From the NCBI RefSeq assembly GCF_014208105.1, contig NZ_JACHMQ010000001.1:1240001-1304000 (forward strand): a stretch of DNA of 64,000 nt, in the 5' to 3' direction. The translations under genes were made by a program, and so were the position numbers. The DNA comes from Actinomadura coerulea. GTDB lineage: Bacteria; Actinomycetota; Actinomycetes; Streptosporangiales; Streptosporangiaceae. The notes beneath the pieces were generated by a model. That model made no database searches. It saw only the letters and a list, made by a program, of their open reading frames with translations, and was not told the origin of the DNA. Positions 53,153 to 62,634 of this stretch are shown here, piece after piece (position 1 is the first letter of the stretch; each line of letters starts with the position of its first letter).

Positions 53153-53568
53153 CCGACGAACCCCAGCACGCCGCCCGACACCCCTCCGCACAAGCACCAC
53201 CCCAAGGCGCGACCAGCGCCATCCGAGATCGCGCTTGCCGCCAAGGACAGTCCGCGGCAGTTCAGCGCAATAACCCAATCCCTCTCAGCCGTCAGGTCAG
53301 AACTAGGTAAACGTGCGTATACCGTCTGCTCCTCGTCGGCCCTCAACCTGGCCACTTCGACTCGGACTTCGAGTGCCGGGCGGCGGGGCCGGCCGGGGGG
53401 CAGGGGCGCGGGCAGACCAGGCCGCGAACGGCCGTGGCATCGGCCGTCGCCACGCCGACAGGTGCTGCCTCTGCTGGCCTCGCGCTGCCGTGATCGACAG
53501 ATCTTGGTCGACCTTCTTGTACGAACCGGGCCTTGGCGCGGCGAGCGCAGGAGGCGAGGATCGGCGCC
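53153..53568. other. 416-bp region without an assigned gene
   Basis: No plus-strand gene was found. On the minus strand an open frame ending near 53149 includes about 60 residues of normal-looking composition (VIALNCRGLSLAAS), but there is no clear start or family, so it is not annotated. The bioB promoter must lie in the right half. The AT-richer stretch around 53290-53325 and the GGTCGACC palindrome near 53516 are the only visible landmarks. Confidence 0.4.
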
Positions 53569-54729
53569 ATGGACCTGCTGGAGACTCTGGTCGGCAAGGG
53601 ATTGCGCCGTGAGCCGCTGTCCCGGGCCGAGGCGCACGCGGTGCTGGAAACCCCCGATGACGAGCTGCTCGACGTGGTGGCCGCCGCCGGCAAGGTACGC
53701 CGGCACTGGTTCGGGCGCCGGGTCAAGCTGAACTACCTGGTCAACCTGAAGTCGGGGCTCTGCCCTGAGGACTGCTCGTACTGCTCGCAGCGGCTGGGGT
53801 CGAAGGCGGGGGTCCTCACCTACACCTGGCTGAAGCCCGACGAGGCGGCCGCGGCTGCGGAAGCGGGCGTGGCCGGCGGCGCCAAGCGCGTGTGCCTGGT
53901 GGCCAGCGGTCGCGGCCCGACCGACCGGGACGTCGAGCGGGTCGCCGGCATCATCTCGGCGATCAAGGAACGCGACGAGGAGGTGGAGATCTGCGCCTGT
54001 CTCGGACTGCTGTCCGGCACGCAGGCGGGGCGGCTGCAGGAGGCCGGCGTCGACGCCTACAGCCACAATCTGAACACCGCCGAAGCCGCGTACGCGGACA
54101 TCTGCACCACGCACGAGTTCGGCGACCGGGTCGACACCGTGCGGCAGAGTAAGGCGGCAGGCCTGTCGGCCTGCTCGGGGCTGATCGCCGGCATGGGGGA
54201 GAGCGACGCGGACCTGGTGGACGTGGTGTTCGCGCTGCGTGACCTGGACGTGGACTCGGTCCCGGTGAACTTCCTGATCCCGTTCGAGGGGACCCCGATG
54301 GCCGGGAAGTGGGCCCTCACCCCGCAGCGCTGCCTGCGGATACTGGCGATGGTGCGTTTCGTCTGCCCGGACGTGGAGGTGCGTCTCGCCGGCGGGCGGG
54401 AGATCCATCTGCGGACGCTTCAGCCCCTCGCTCTGCACGTGGTCAATTCGATCTTCCTGGGCGACTACCTGACCAGCGAGGGGCAGGCAGGCAAGGCCGA
54501 CCTCGACATGATCGCCGACGCGGGCTTCGAGGTCGAGGACACGGCCACCACCACGCTGCCCGAACACCGGAGGCGGCCGCAGACCTTCACGTCCGATGAC
54601 GAACCCGACGGAGGACACGGCCACGGCGACGGCGCCGCCCACCTCCCACGAACTCCCCAGCCTCCCCGAGCCGACCTGGTGACGGTACGCCGCCGCGGAG
54701 CCGGGACCACTCTTCCCCCCAACGCCTGA
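53569..54729 (+). CDS. bioB: Biotin synthase
   Basis: Radical-SAM enzyme of 386 residues inserting sulfur into dethiobiotin. The 4Fe-4S ligands are Cys65, Cys69 and Cys72 in [13 protein letters not shown]. Further family segments are [56 protein letters not shown] and [20 protein letters not shown] with the Arg near the second cluster. The C-terminus extends about 45 low-complexity residues past the usual end. ATG 53569 is preceded by GAGGA. No other biotin genes are adjacent. Confidence 0.95.
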   Translation: MDLLETLVGKGLRREPLSRAEAHAVLETPDDELLDVVAAAGKVRRHWFGRRVKLNYLVNLKSGLCPEDCSYCSQRLGSKAGVLTYTWLKPDEAAAAAEAGVAGGAKRVCLVASGRGPTDRDVERVAGIISAIKERDEEVEICACLGLLSGTQAGRLQEAGVDAYSHNLNTAEAAYADICTTHEFGDRVDTVRQSKAAGLSACSGLIAGMGESDADLVDVVFALRDLDVDSVPVNFLIPFEGTPMAGKWALTPQRCLRILAMVRFVCPDVEVRLAGGREIHLRTLQPLALHVVNSIFLGDYLTSEGQAGKADLDMIADAGFEVEDTATTTLPEHRRRPQTFTSDDEPDGGHGHGDGAAHLPRTPQPPRADLVTVRRRGAGTTLPPNA

Positions 54730-54837
54730 CCCTGTCCGTCCTCGGCGACACCTTGCCTCCCGCCCCGCCCCGCCGCGTCCACCGGCGTGCCCCGGCGCGT
54801 CCACCGGCGTTGCTGGGCGGTCCTGATTGCGCGGAGG

Positions 54838-55488
54838 TCAGCGGGGGAGGCGAAGGACCAGGCGAGCGGAGAAGCCTCCTCGTTCCGCCGCTTTGGCGGC
54901 GCGTTGCTCCTCCAGTTGCTCGGGTGAGAGGCCGTGGAGGGCGGCGAGGGCGTGGAGTACCTCCAGAAGGTCGGAGAGCTCCGCGGGATCGTCGGTCGCG
55001 ATGTACTCGCCGGCCTCCTCGTAGAGCTTGTTGCGAAGCAGCGCCCCTTGCTCCCCAGGGGCCGCGGTCCGTGTCTCCGGGGAACCGCCCGCGTCCCGGA
55101 TGATTTCGGGGATCCGGTCGCGGACGAGTTTCTCGGATCGGCGTCCGTCCCCGGTCCGGTGCACGGTCCCGCCGTGGCGCCGGTCCAGGGACTGGACCCA
55201 CTTGAGGGCGACCGCCGCCGTCTGGATCAGTTCGTTGCGGAGGCTTAGCGGATCGGATTCGGCCAGCGCCTCGTAGAACTCCTCGGTGAGAATGTGACGC
55301 CATGTCAGCTCGCCGCGTGACCATGCCGCGGCGCACTCCTGTTTCGCCTCTTCGGCGCGAGCGGTGAAACCCGGGCCGGTCCCGTCAGGGAACTCCTGGA
55401 CGCCCCACTTCCGGTCTTGGGCTTCGCGTTCTGCCGCCACATCCGCCAGTGCCCTCGCGAGCGATCCCGGTGCCTGCTCGGTCTCCAT
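54838..55488 (-). CDS. Tandem MazG-type nucleotide pyrophosphatase-like protein
   Basis: Protein of 216 residues made of two MazG-superfamily-like helical modules. Residues of about 10-110 resemble phage-type MazG-like proteins (DVAAEREAQDRKWGVQEFPDGT, then LTEEFYEALAESDPLSLRNELIQTAAVALKWVQSLD). Residues of about 125-216 resemble the house-cleaning group (SEKLVRDRIPEIIRDAGG, then LYEEAGEYIATDDPAELSDLLEVLHALAALHG). Both carry ExxE-type metal-binding helices. It may remove damaged or non-canonical nucleotides. The gene lies 11 nt after an unknown gene on the same strand. Confidence 0.78.
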   Translation of the reverse strand: METEQAPGSLARALADVAAEREAQDRKWGVQEFPDGTGPGFTARAEEAKQECAAAWSRGELTWRHILTEEFYEALAESDPLSLRNELIQTAAVALKWVQSLDRRHGGTVHRTGDGRRSEKLVRDRIPEIIRDAGGSPETRTAAPGEQGALLRNKLYEEAGEYIATDDPAELSDLLEVLHALAALHGLSPEQLEEQRAAKAAERGGFSARLVLRLPR

Positions 55489-55499
55489 GCTCGACGACG

Positions 55500-56414
55500 T
55501 TAGCCACTCGGATGGCCGGCCATGGCGTGGTCCGGTTCGCAGCTGAGCAGTTCGTGCAGGATGGGTGGGAGTTCGTCCCACAGCCATTCGTTCAGCGTGC
55601 CCGGAAAGTCCGCGGGCGGGCGTACTGCCAGGCGGCGAGGTGTCACCTCGATGAGGCGGACGGCGAGAGGGCCGTCGTCCCACATGGGGTCGCGGTTGCC
55701 CCAGTACGCGGAGAAGTCGGAGCTCGTGAGCAGCAACTCCGCGGGCAGGGCGTGCTCTCCCGGATGTCTGCCGAGTGGCAGCAGCCGTTGGGCGGCGGTG
55801 CGCAGGACGTTGAGCGCGGCCAGGTCGTGCGGGCAGGCGACGCTGGTGATCTGCAATTCGGGCAGGCCGAACCGGCACAGCCCCCGGGTCGTGAGGTGGA
55901 CGCAGGAGCAGCCGTCGATGTCGTCCTCGTCGGCGGTGCAGTGGCCGGAGTTCCGGTAGGGCGGCAGGGCGGCGCCGAGCCAGTCGTCGGCGAGGGCGAA
56001 CTCGTCGAACCTCCCGAAGGGAACGACGGGCAGGACCTGCCTCGAGACGGGGTCCACCAGGACGCCGCAGACGGATTCGGCGACCGCCTTCGCCGCGGCG
56101 CGCGCGAGGTGAGGCCCTAACGGCAGATCACCGGCCGGCAGGACCGATGTGACGCCGATGTGCTGCGTTGCTTGGCGGAGCCTCTCGGTGTCGTCGGCGT
56201 CTTGGCCGGTGATGCCGGAGAGGCCCCACGGCGAGTTCGCGGCGGGGTGGCAGGCGAGCGCGAGCCGGGGAGAGCCGAGCCTCTCCGAGATCGCCGCGGC
56301 GAAGGAGCCCGAGAATCTCTGAAGAATCGCCGCCGACAGGTCGCCGGGGTCCCTGTCGGTCGCGACGACGAAATCGGCGGTGGTCTCTTCGGGGACCGTG
56401 ATGGTGACGCGCAT
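55500..56414 (-). CDS. Hypothetical protein of the MazG pair
   Basis: Protein of 304 residues with no recognised family. The N-terminal 35 residues read like a strand-helix module (MRVTITVPEETTADFVVATD). A Cys-rich middle (SGHCTADEDDIDGCSCVHLTTRGLC) may bind a metal. The C-terminus is Trp- and Pro-rich (WNRDPMWDDG-like, NEWLWDELPPILHELL). It has some look of an immunity or sensor protein. It is followed after 11 nt by the tandem MazG-type gene, so the two may work together. Confidence 0.6.
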   Translation of the reverse strand: MRVTITVPEETTADFVVATDRDPGDLSAAILQRFSGSFAAAISERLGSPRLALACHPAANSPWGLSGITGQDADDTERLRQATQHIGVTSVLPAGDLPLGPHLARAAAKAVAESVCGVLVDPVSRQVLPVVPFGRFDEFALADDWLGAALPPYRNSGHCTADEDDIDGCSCVHLTTRGLCRFGLPELQITSVACPHDLAALNVLRTAAQRLLPLGRHPGEHALPAELLLTSSDFSAYWGNRDPMWDDGPLAVRLIEVTPRRLAVRPPADFPGTLNEWLWDELPPILHELLSCEPDHAMAGHPSG

Positions 56415-56541
56415 TGCAGCCTCCTCGTGGCCGGTGGACCGGCGTGCGAGGTCCAGCCTCGGGGAGGCCGCCGGGCGGGCCGAGGCGAACGGGATTCTGT
56501 GGATAAAGGGCGGCCGAGCTCCGGCGTGGAAGGCTGGGGGA

Positions 56542-57480
56542 ATGGACGCGATACGCCGGCTCGGAGTCGGGCTCGCCGCGCTGGGGCGGCCGGCCTACAT
56601 CAATGTGGGAAGCGCCGGGGAACTGCCGCCCGGACGGAGCGTGGAGGCGATGCGCGAGGCGACCTGGAGCGTCCTCGACTCTGCGTATGCGGCAGGCGTT
56701 CGGTGGGTGGACGCTGCGCGTTCCTACGGCAGGGCAGAAGAGTTCCTTGGCGGCTGGCTGGCGGCACGTGCCCCCGAAGGGGTCCGTGTGTCGAGCAAGT
56801 GGGGCTATGCCTACGTGGCCGAGTGGAAGACCGACGCGAAGGTCCACGAGGTCAAGGAGCACAGCCTCGCCCGTTTCAAGACCCAGTATGAGGAGACGCG
56901 CAACCTTCTGGGCGTGCACCTGGCGGTCTATCAGGTGCATTCACTCACCGACGAGAGTCCGCTGTTTCAGGACCTCCGCCTACAGGAGGCTCTAGCTCAG
57001 TTGGCCGGTGAGGGTGTTCGCGTTGGGTTCTCTACGTCGGGGCCACGGCAGGCGGACACGATCAGACATGCCATGGGGTTGGAGGTGGCCGGTCAGAGAC
57101 TGTTCAGCACAGTCCAGTCGACGTGGAATGTCCTGGAGACCTCAGCTGGGGACGCGCTACGCGAGGCCCACGAGGACGGACTGCATGTCCTTCTCAAGGA
57201 AGTCCTGGCCAACGGCAGGCTCGCTGTCCGGCCGCCCTCGGAGGTGCAAGACCTCGCGTCCAAGCACCATGCGGGTCCGGACGCTGTGGCTCTGGCGGCG
57301 GCGCTCAGCAGGCCTTGGGCCGACACCGTCCTCATCGGTGCGGTGAGCCCTCCCCAGTTGCAGGCCAACCTCGCGGCGACGGAGGTGCGACTCGATGAAG
57401 GCGACCTGGAGGAACTGGCGGGGCTGAACGTCCCGGCGGAACGCTACTGGGCCGAACGGAGCGCGCTTTCCTGGACGTGA
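56542..57480 (+). CDS. Aldo/keto reductase
   Basis: Reductase of 312 residues, of the shorter AKR type. Visible are RRLGVGLAALGRPAYINVGS, VRWVDAARSYGRAEEFLGGWL (catalytic Asp and Tyr), VSSKWGYAYV (Lys), YQVHSLTDES (His), then GVRVGFSTSGP and the C-terminal LIGAVSPPQLQANLAA. The usual phosphate-binding loop is shortened, so cofactor use may differ from classical members. The ATG at 56542 follows GGGGGA. Codon use is slightly less GC-rich than in the surrounding genes. Confidence 0.85.
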   Translation: MDAIRRLGVGLAALGRPAYINVGSAGELPPGRSVEAMREATWSVLDSAYAAGVRWVDAARSYGRAEEFLGGWLAARAPEGVRVSSKWGYAYVAEWKTDAKVHEVKEHSLARFKTQYEETRNLLGVHLAVYQVHSLTDESPLFQDLRLQEALAQLAGEGVRVGFSTSGPRQADTIRHAMGLEVAGQRLFSTVQSTWNVLETSAGDALREAHEDGLHVLLKEVLANGRLAVRPPSEVQDLASKHHAGPDAVALAAALSRPWADTVLIGAVSPPQLQANLAATEVRLDEGDLEELAGLNVPAERYWAERSALSWT

Positions 57481-57543
57481 GCGGTCGGAAGAACCCGCGT
57501 GCCGTGGCACGATTTGAGCACGCCCCACCATGATCGGATAGCC

Positions 57544-58473
57544 GTGTCCCCGCAGCCCGAACCTCCCCAGATGATCGGCCCGTACCGCGTGGTCGCGCGG
57601 CTCGGTTCCGGTGGCATGGGAGAGGTGTTCCTCGGGGCGTCGCCCTCCAGGCGGCTGGTCGCCGTGAAGGTCATCAGGTCGGAGCTGCTTGACGACCCCA
57701 GGTGGAGGGAGCGGTTCCGCCGCGAGGTCACCTCGGCTCGCTCCGTGAGCGGCTTCTACACGGCACCCGTCGTCGACGCCGACCCGGACGCGCCGCAGCC
57801 GTGGCTGGCGACGCAGTACATCCGCGGGGTGAGTCTCTCGGCGGTGGTCCAGGAGAATGGGCCGCTCCAGGAGCAGACGGCCTGCCGGCTAGGAGCCGGA
57901 TTGGCGGAGGCACTGATAGCGATCCATGGGGTGGGGATCGTCCATCGCGACCTGAAGCCGTCCAACGTGCTGCTCGCCTCGGACGGTCCGCGGGTCATCG
58001 ACTTCGGCATCGCCCGGCCCCTGGACGCGCTGCCGCTCTCGCGCACGGAGATTCTGGGGACCCCCGCGTACATGTCACCGGAACAGGCTCTCGGCGATCC
58101 CGTCCATCCGGAAAGCGACGTGTTCTCCCTCGGTTCGACGCTCGTCTACGCGGCGACCGGTGCGGCGCCGTTCGGTGGCGGGCGCAAGGTCCGCGGACGG
58201 ATCGTCTACGGCGAACCCGACCTCGCACTCCTGCCGGCTCCCATGCTGGGGCTCGTCACGCGCTGCCTGGAAAAGGACCCGGGCGAACGTCCGACACCCG
58301 AGCAGATCCTTGTCGCCCTGAGCACGTTGCTGGATGCGCACTACGGCGAGGAGTGGCCTCCCATGGACGTCGAGCAATTGATCGATGTCCGGGAACGGAC
58401 ACTGGTCGAGTTGACGGCGGAGCAGCCGACACTGCGAGAGCCGCACCAAGAGGGTGTGCAGGGGCCGATATGA
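57544..58473 (+). CDS. Ser/Thr protein kinase, soluble
   Basis: Hanks-type kinase of 309 residues. The motifs are LGSGGMGEVFLG (glycine loop), VAVKVI (Lys), VHRDLKPSNVLL (catalytic loop), VIDFGIARP (DFG), GTPAYMSPEQALGDP (activation segment end) and DVFSLGSTLVYAATG. No membrane span follows the kinase; the last 45 residues are charged. GTG 57544 is used because GPYRVVARLG begins soon after and no kinase sequence is lost. It has a different build from the membrane kinase at 22943. It lies between an aldo/keto reductase and citrate synthase genes without obvious partners. Confidence 0.88.
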   Translation: MSPQPEPPQMIGPYRVVARLGSGGMGEVFLGASPSRRLVAVKVIRSELLDDPRWRERFRREVTSARSVSGFYTAPVVDADPDAPQPWLATQYIRGVSLSAVVQENGPLQEQTACRLGAGLAEALIAIHGVGIVHRDLKPSNVLLASDGPRVIDFGIARPLDALPLSRTEILGTPAYMSPEQALGDPVHPESDVFSLGSTLVYAATGAAPFGGGRKVRGRIVYGEPDLALLPAPMLGLVTRCLEKDPGERPTPEQILVALSTLLDAHYGEEWPPMDVEQLIDVRERTLVELTAEQPTLREPHQEGVQGPI

Positions 58474-58912
58474 CCGGTTGGCCATGCGGAACGGGCTGAG
58501 ATTCTTCTCACTTTCCCCGGCCTCGCCGGCGCGGTACGGAGCGGCCGCCGTGGCATCCGCTTCCGTTGCGCGAGATCATGAGAAGCTCCCCTGCCGACCG
58601 GCCGGGGAGAGACCGGTGGGGAGGGCGAAATTCTGGTCGATCGCTGCTGACCGTCCAGCTTTCTGCCCAGGTAAGCCGGACCAGGCGCTTCGGGTCGAAT
58701 CGTCCTGTTTTCGTAGACGGGGGAAACGGATCGGGTCGCCGCGTCCGCGCGTACCGGTGGAGCGGGCATGACGAGTGAGAACGGCTCGCGCGCCCGCGCG
58801 ACCGGTGGGTCCGCCGTCAACGGAGACGGCCCGGATCAGCCCCTGTGATCACGTGGATACGATGAAACCGGAACGTCTACGCAGGTGTGGACGCAGTTGG
58901 GAGTGAGCGAGT
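58474..58912. other. 439-bp intergenic region with the gltA promoter
   Basis: No coding region was found. Toward the right end a -10 candidate TACGAT (58858-58863) stands 50 nt before the gltA start, and the 8-bp palindrome GTGATCAC (58845-58852) lies between it and the -35 region. This could be a CRP-like or other regulator half-site pair. The rest shows nothing recognisable. Confidence 0.45.
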
Positions 58913-60196
58913 ATGTCGGATTTCGAGCTCGACCACGCGGGCGGCCGCATGCCTCTGGAGGTCAGCGAGGCGACCGAGGGCCCCTCGGGGCTGGTCGTCG
59001 GCAGCCTCCTCAAGGAGACGGGCCATGTCACGCTCGATCCGGGTTTCACCAACACGGCCTCCACCACGTCGGCCATCACCTACATCGACGGTGAGGCGGG
59101 GATCCTGCGCTACCGGGGCTACCCCATCGAGGAGCTGGCGGAGAAATCGTCCTTCCTCGAAGTCGCCTACCTGCTGATCTACGGCGAGCTGCCGTCCGCC
59201 GACGAGCTGAGCTCGTTCACCGACAGCGTGCGCCACCACACGCTGCTGGACGAGAAGTTCCGCGCGTTCTTCTCCGCCTTCCCGCGCCGCGCGCACCCCA
59301 TGGCCGTGCTGTCGTCCGCGGTCAGCGCCCTGTCGACGTTCTACCAGGACAGCCTCGACCCGTTCGACCCGGAGCAGGTCGACCGGTCGAGCATCCGGCT
59401 CATCGCGAAGCTCCCGACCATCGCGGCCTACGCCTACAAGACGTCCAACGGCCAGCCGCTGCTCTACCCGGACAACTCGCTCGGGTACGTGGAGAACTTC
59501 CTGCGCATGATGTTCGGCCTGCCCACGCAGCCGTACGAGATCGACCCGGAGATCGCGCGCGTGCTGGACATGCTGTTCGTCCTGCACGCCGACCACGAAC
59601 AGAACTGCTCCACCTCCACGGTGCGGCTGGTGGGCTCCAGCCAGGCGAACCTGTTCTCCTCGGTCTCCGCGGGCGTCGACGCTCTGTTCGGCCCGCTGCA
59701 CGGTGGCGCCAACCAGGCCGTCCTGGAGATGCTGGAGCGGATCCACAACAACGGCGACGACATCGACTCGTTCGTTGAGCGCGTCAAGAAGAAGGAGCCC
59801 GGCGTCAAGCTCATGGGCTTCGGGCACCGCGTCTACCGCAACTACGACCCGCGCGCCGCCGTCGTGAAGAAGGCGACGGGCAAGGTCCTGGACGCCCTCG
59901 GCAAGTCCGACCCGCTGCTGGACCTGGCCATGCGCCTCGAAGAGGTCGCCCTCAGCGACGACTACTTCATCGAGCGCAAGCTGTACCCGAACGTGGACTT
60001 CTACACCGGCGTCATCTACAAGGCGATGGGGTTCCCGACGAACGCCTTCACGGTCCTGTTCGCCCTGGGCCGGCTCCCCGGCTGGATCGCCCAGTGGCGC
60101 GAGATGATGAACGATCCGTCCACAAAGATCGGGCGTCCGCGCCAGGTTTACGTGGGCCCGGGCGAGCGCCACTTCGTAGAGCTTTCCGCGCGCTAG
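58913..60196 (+). CDS. gltA: Citrate synthase
   Basis: Type II citrate synthase of 427 residues, the entry enzyme of the TCA cycle. Characteristic segments are GFTNTASTTSAITYIDGEAGILRYRGYPIEELA near the N-terminus, LHADHEQNCSTSTVRLVGSSQANLF with the first active-site His, PLHGGANQAVLEML (second His), LMGFGHRVYRNYDPRA (third His) and NVDFYTGVIYKAMGFP with the catalytic Asp. A GGAG site lies 8-11 nt upstream of the ATG. It is monocistronic: a strong hairpin terminator follows 45 nt after the stop. Confidence 0.97.
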   Translation: MSDFELDHAGGRMPLEVSEATEGPSGLVVGSLLKETGHVTLDPGFTNTASTTSAITYIDGEAGILRYRGYPIEELAEKSSFLEVAYLLIYGELPSADELSSFTDSVRHHTLLDEKFRAFFSAFPRRAHPMAVLSSAVSALSTFYQDSLDPFDPEQVDRSSIRLIAKLPTIAAYAYKTSNGQPLLYPDNSLGYVENFLRMMFGLPTQPYEIDPEIARVLDMLFVLHADHEQNCSTSTVRLVGSSQANLFSSVSAGVDALFGPLHGGANQAVLEMLERIHNNGDDIDSFVERVKKKEPGVKLMGFGHRVYRNYDPRAAVVKKATGKVLDALGKSDPLLDLAMRLEEVALSDDYFIERKLYPNVDFYTGVIYKAMGFPTNAFTVLFALGRLPGWIAQWREMMNDPSTKIGRPRQVYVGPGERHFVELSAR

Positions 60197-60240
60197 CGGC
60201 GGTTTCCGGGGCGCGGCCCCGGGACGGCGGGCACGCGTGT

Positions 60241-60272
60241 GCGGCGGGCGGGGTCTCCACCCCGCCCGCCGC
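60241..60272 (+). terminator. Strong hairpin terminator of gltA
   Basis: GCGGCGGGCGGGGT (60241-60254) and ACCCCGCCCGCCGC (60259-60272) form a perfect 14-bp stem around CTCC. This is the strongest hairpin seen in the window. Confidence 0.85.
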
Positions 60273-60343
60273 ATGATCATCTTTGGGGAGGCCGCGGGGT
60301 TAGCCTGTGGGCGACGACTCCCCAGCGGAAGGCGCTCCCACCC

Positions 60344-61567
60344 ATGCCCTCCATCGCCGCGAGCAGCCTCGTCAGCCTGGACTTCTGGTCGAAGCCGCAG
60401 GACGAACGCGACCAGTTGTTCGCCTCACTGCGGGCAGCGGAAGGGCCGCTGTTCTGCCCCGTACCGGACGAGCCGGGGTTCTACGCGATCGCCCGCTACG
60501 AGGAGGTCGCCGAGGCCAGCCGGAACCCCCAGGTGTTCAGTTCGCAGCCCACCGCGGTCAGCCTGGTCGACCCGCCTCCTCAGGTGGCCCCCTACAGCGG
60601 GTCCATGATCAGCATCGACGATCCGCGGCACGCGCGGCTGCGCCGGATCGTCTCCCGCTCGTTCACGCCGCGCCTCGTCCAGCGTGTCGCGGGGGACGTC
60701 GCCGTCCTGGCCCGGCACATCGTGGACGGACTGGCCGAGCGCGGCCCGTGCGACTTCGTCGAGCACGTCGCCATGCCGATGCCCCTGCAGATCATCTGCT
60801 CGATGATGGGCATCCCGGAATCCGCGTACGACGACGTCATCGACGCCACGAACGTCATCATCGCCATCGGCGACCCCGACTACGTCAGCCCTGACGGAGC
60901 CGACAGGGCGGCGGTCCTCACCGAGAAGTTCTCCTTCCTGCACGCGCTCATGGCCGACCTCGGCCGACTGCGCCGGGAGAACCCCGCCGACGACCTTGTC
61001 ACCGCGCTGACACGTGCGAACGTCGACGGGGAGGCCCTCGACGACCTCGACCTGGGCCGCTTCTTCTCGCTGCTGGTCGTGGCGGGGAACGAGACGACGC
61101 GCAACGCGCTGTCGCACGCCCTGACCCTGCTCACCGACAACCCTGGGCAGCGGGACGTCCTCCTGGGGAACCTGGACGTCCGGCTCCCGGCCGCCGTCGA
61201 GGAGATCGTCCGCTACTCCACTCCGGTGACGTGGATGCGCCGGACGCTGACCCGCGACCACGAACTGGGCGGCCACGTCTACCGCGCCGGCGACCGGGTG
61301 ATCCTCTACTACAACTCGGCGAACAGGGACGAGAGCGTCTTCAAGGACCCGCACGCGTTCGACGTCGCGCGATCGCCCAACCCGCACTTCGGTTTCGGGG
61401 CCCCCGGACCGCACTTCTGCCTCGGCGCGCACCTGGCCCGTCGCGAGATCACGGTCCTGCTCCGCGAGTTGTACACGCGACTGCCGACGTTGCACGCCAC
61501 CGCGCCGCCCGTCCGTCAGAGGGCGAGCTTCATCAACGGGATCAAGTCCCTGCCCTGCGCGTTCTGA
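60344..61567 (+). CDS. Cytochrome P450, CYP125/CYP142-like
   Basis: P450 of 407 residues. The I-helix segment is LLVVAGNETTRNALSHAL, the ExxR region is EEIVRYSTPV, and the heme-binding loop FGFGAPGPHFCLGAHLARREI contains the Cys ligand. The AGNETTRNA form of the I-helix is typical of the CYP124/125/142 group, which oxidises steroid side chains and methyl-branched lipids. This fits the steroid-ring genes at 17.6-22.9 kb, although they are far away. ATG 60344 begins MPSIAASSLVSLDF. Whether a redox partner gene is near is not known. Confidence 0.88.
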   Translation: MPSIAASSLVSLDFWSKPQDERDQLFASLRAAEGPLFCPVPDEPGFYAIARYEEVAEASRNPQVFSSQPTAVSLVDPPPQVAPYSGSMISIDDPRHARLRRIVSRSFTPRLVQRVAGDVAVLARHIVDGLAERGPCDFVEHVAMPMPLQIICSMMGIPESAYDDVIDATNVIIAIGDPDYVSPDGADRAAVLTEKFSFLHALMADLGRLRRENPADDLVTALTRANVDGEALDDLDLGRFFSLLVVAGNETTRNALSHALTLLTDNPGQRDVLLGNLDVRLPAAVEEIVRYSTPVTWMRRTLTRDHELGGHVYRAGDRVILYYNSANRDESVFKDPHAFDVARSPNPHFGFGAPGPHFCLGAHLARREITVLLRELYTRLPTLHATAPPVRQRASFINGIKSLPCAF

Positions 61568-61711
61568 CGCCATCGGCGGGCGTCGGCCTGCCATAGGTCC
61601 CGTCTGCCCCGAAGCCTCGGTTATCCACAGAACCGTGTTCTAGCCGCCGTGGCGGCATCCGTGCCTGAGGCTGAGTCGCGTCCACACCAACGCGACAAGA
61701 AAGGCCCGGCC

Positions 61712-62494
61712 ATGCCTGAGATGACGCGCGCCGATCACGGTGCCAACCAGCTCGCCGCACTTCTCGGTCTCGCACGTTGGCAGTTGCGCCTCGGCCTGGA
61801 GCACGGGCTGCTCCCGAAACCCGACCTGGCGGGTGACCGGTGGTCCGCAGCGCTCGCCGAGGGGGCCCGCGGCCGGGGCGAGGGGGTCGTCGCCCGGTTC
61901 GGCGACGAGCCCCCTGTCGGCTCGGCGAGGGCCGCCGCCCGGCTGGCGTCCCGGGTGGGCCTCGACGTCGAGCGCGGGGACGTCGAGGTTCTGGTGGCCC
62001 AGGGCGACCTCGACGTCATCAGCACCTTCCGCGGATTTCCCGTCTACCTGCTCCGCGACCTGGACCGGCTCGATTCCGACTCCGTGCGCCGAGTGGTCGC
62101 CGCCAGGAAGGGCCCGCTGACCGACACCGTCGACGCCGGCGGCGCGGCGACCATCCTCGGTTGGCACCGCAAGACCTTCGACCGGATCGCGGGCGAACGC
62201 GGCCTGGAGACCGACAGGCTCGGCCGCTTCGCACTCTCCGATGTCCGGGCACTGAGCGCGGACGAGCAGCTGGCCCGTCAGGTGGGGGAGGAGCGGCGGA
62301 ACCTGGCCCTTGCTCGAACACGCCGGTCCGAGACCCGCGCCGAAGACGTGATCCGCGCCTGGATCCTGCGGTGCTCCGCCTTCCTGGACGGCGATGCCGA
62401 CCAGCCTCCGGACACCGCCCCTTTGGGGCGAGCGCTGAGAAGCCTCACGACGATCAGAGCCGATATGGCGAAACAGGTAAACCCCATGCCCTAG
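61712..62494 (+). CDS. Predicted HTH protein of accessory type
   Basis: Protein of 260 residues with no named family. The N-terminal segment NQLAALLGLARWQLRLGLEHGLLPKPD looks like the winged helix of MerR/excisionase-type proteins, and ATILGWHRKTFDRIAGERGL may be a second HTH. The C-terminal half is helical and charged. Codon use is slightly less GC-biased than in the central genes. Such proteins occur in integrative elements of streptomycetes. The role is unknown. Confidence 0.6.
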   Translation: MPEMTRADHGANQLAALLGLARWQLRLGLEHGLLPKPDLAGDRWSAALAEGARGRGEGVVARFGDEPPVGSARAAARLASRVGLDVERGDVEVLVAQGDLDVISTFRGFPVYLLRDLDRLDSDSVRRVVAARKGPLTDTVDAGGAATILGWHRKTFDRIAGERGLETDRLGRFALSDVRALSADEQLARQVGEERRNLALARTRRSETRAEDVIRAWILRCSAFLDGDADQPPDTAPLGRALRSLTTIRADMAKQVNPMP

Positions 62495-62634
62495 GGCCCG
62501 ACCAGAGGCTCCGCCGCAGCAGAGGGCGCCCGGACGGGTCGAGGGCAAAGCTATGGCGGCTCGGAAGCGTCGCTCGGTGTGTCCGCCCTCGAAAGTCGCA
62601 GCCGAGAAGATTGACGTGCGATGTAGAAGTCTGT

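Noticed and set aside
53153..53568. A minus-strand reading frame with normal-looking residues before bioB.
   Set aside because: No clear start codon with a ribosome-binding site and no recognisable family; left as unassigned.
58454..58771. A 105-residue plus-strand frame after the Ser/Thr kinase gene.
   Set aside because: Composition is not protein-like (Ser/Arg/Pro-rich), it overlaps the kinase end and has no ribosome-binding site.
60197..60343. A tRNA gene or attachment site between gltA and the P450 gene.
   Set aside because: The structure there is a simple 14-bp terminator hairpin; no cloverleaf or anticodon arm could be drawn.
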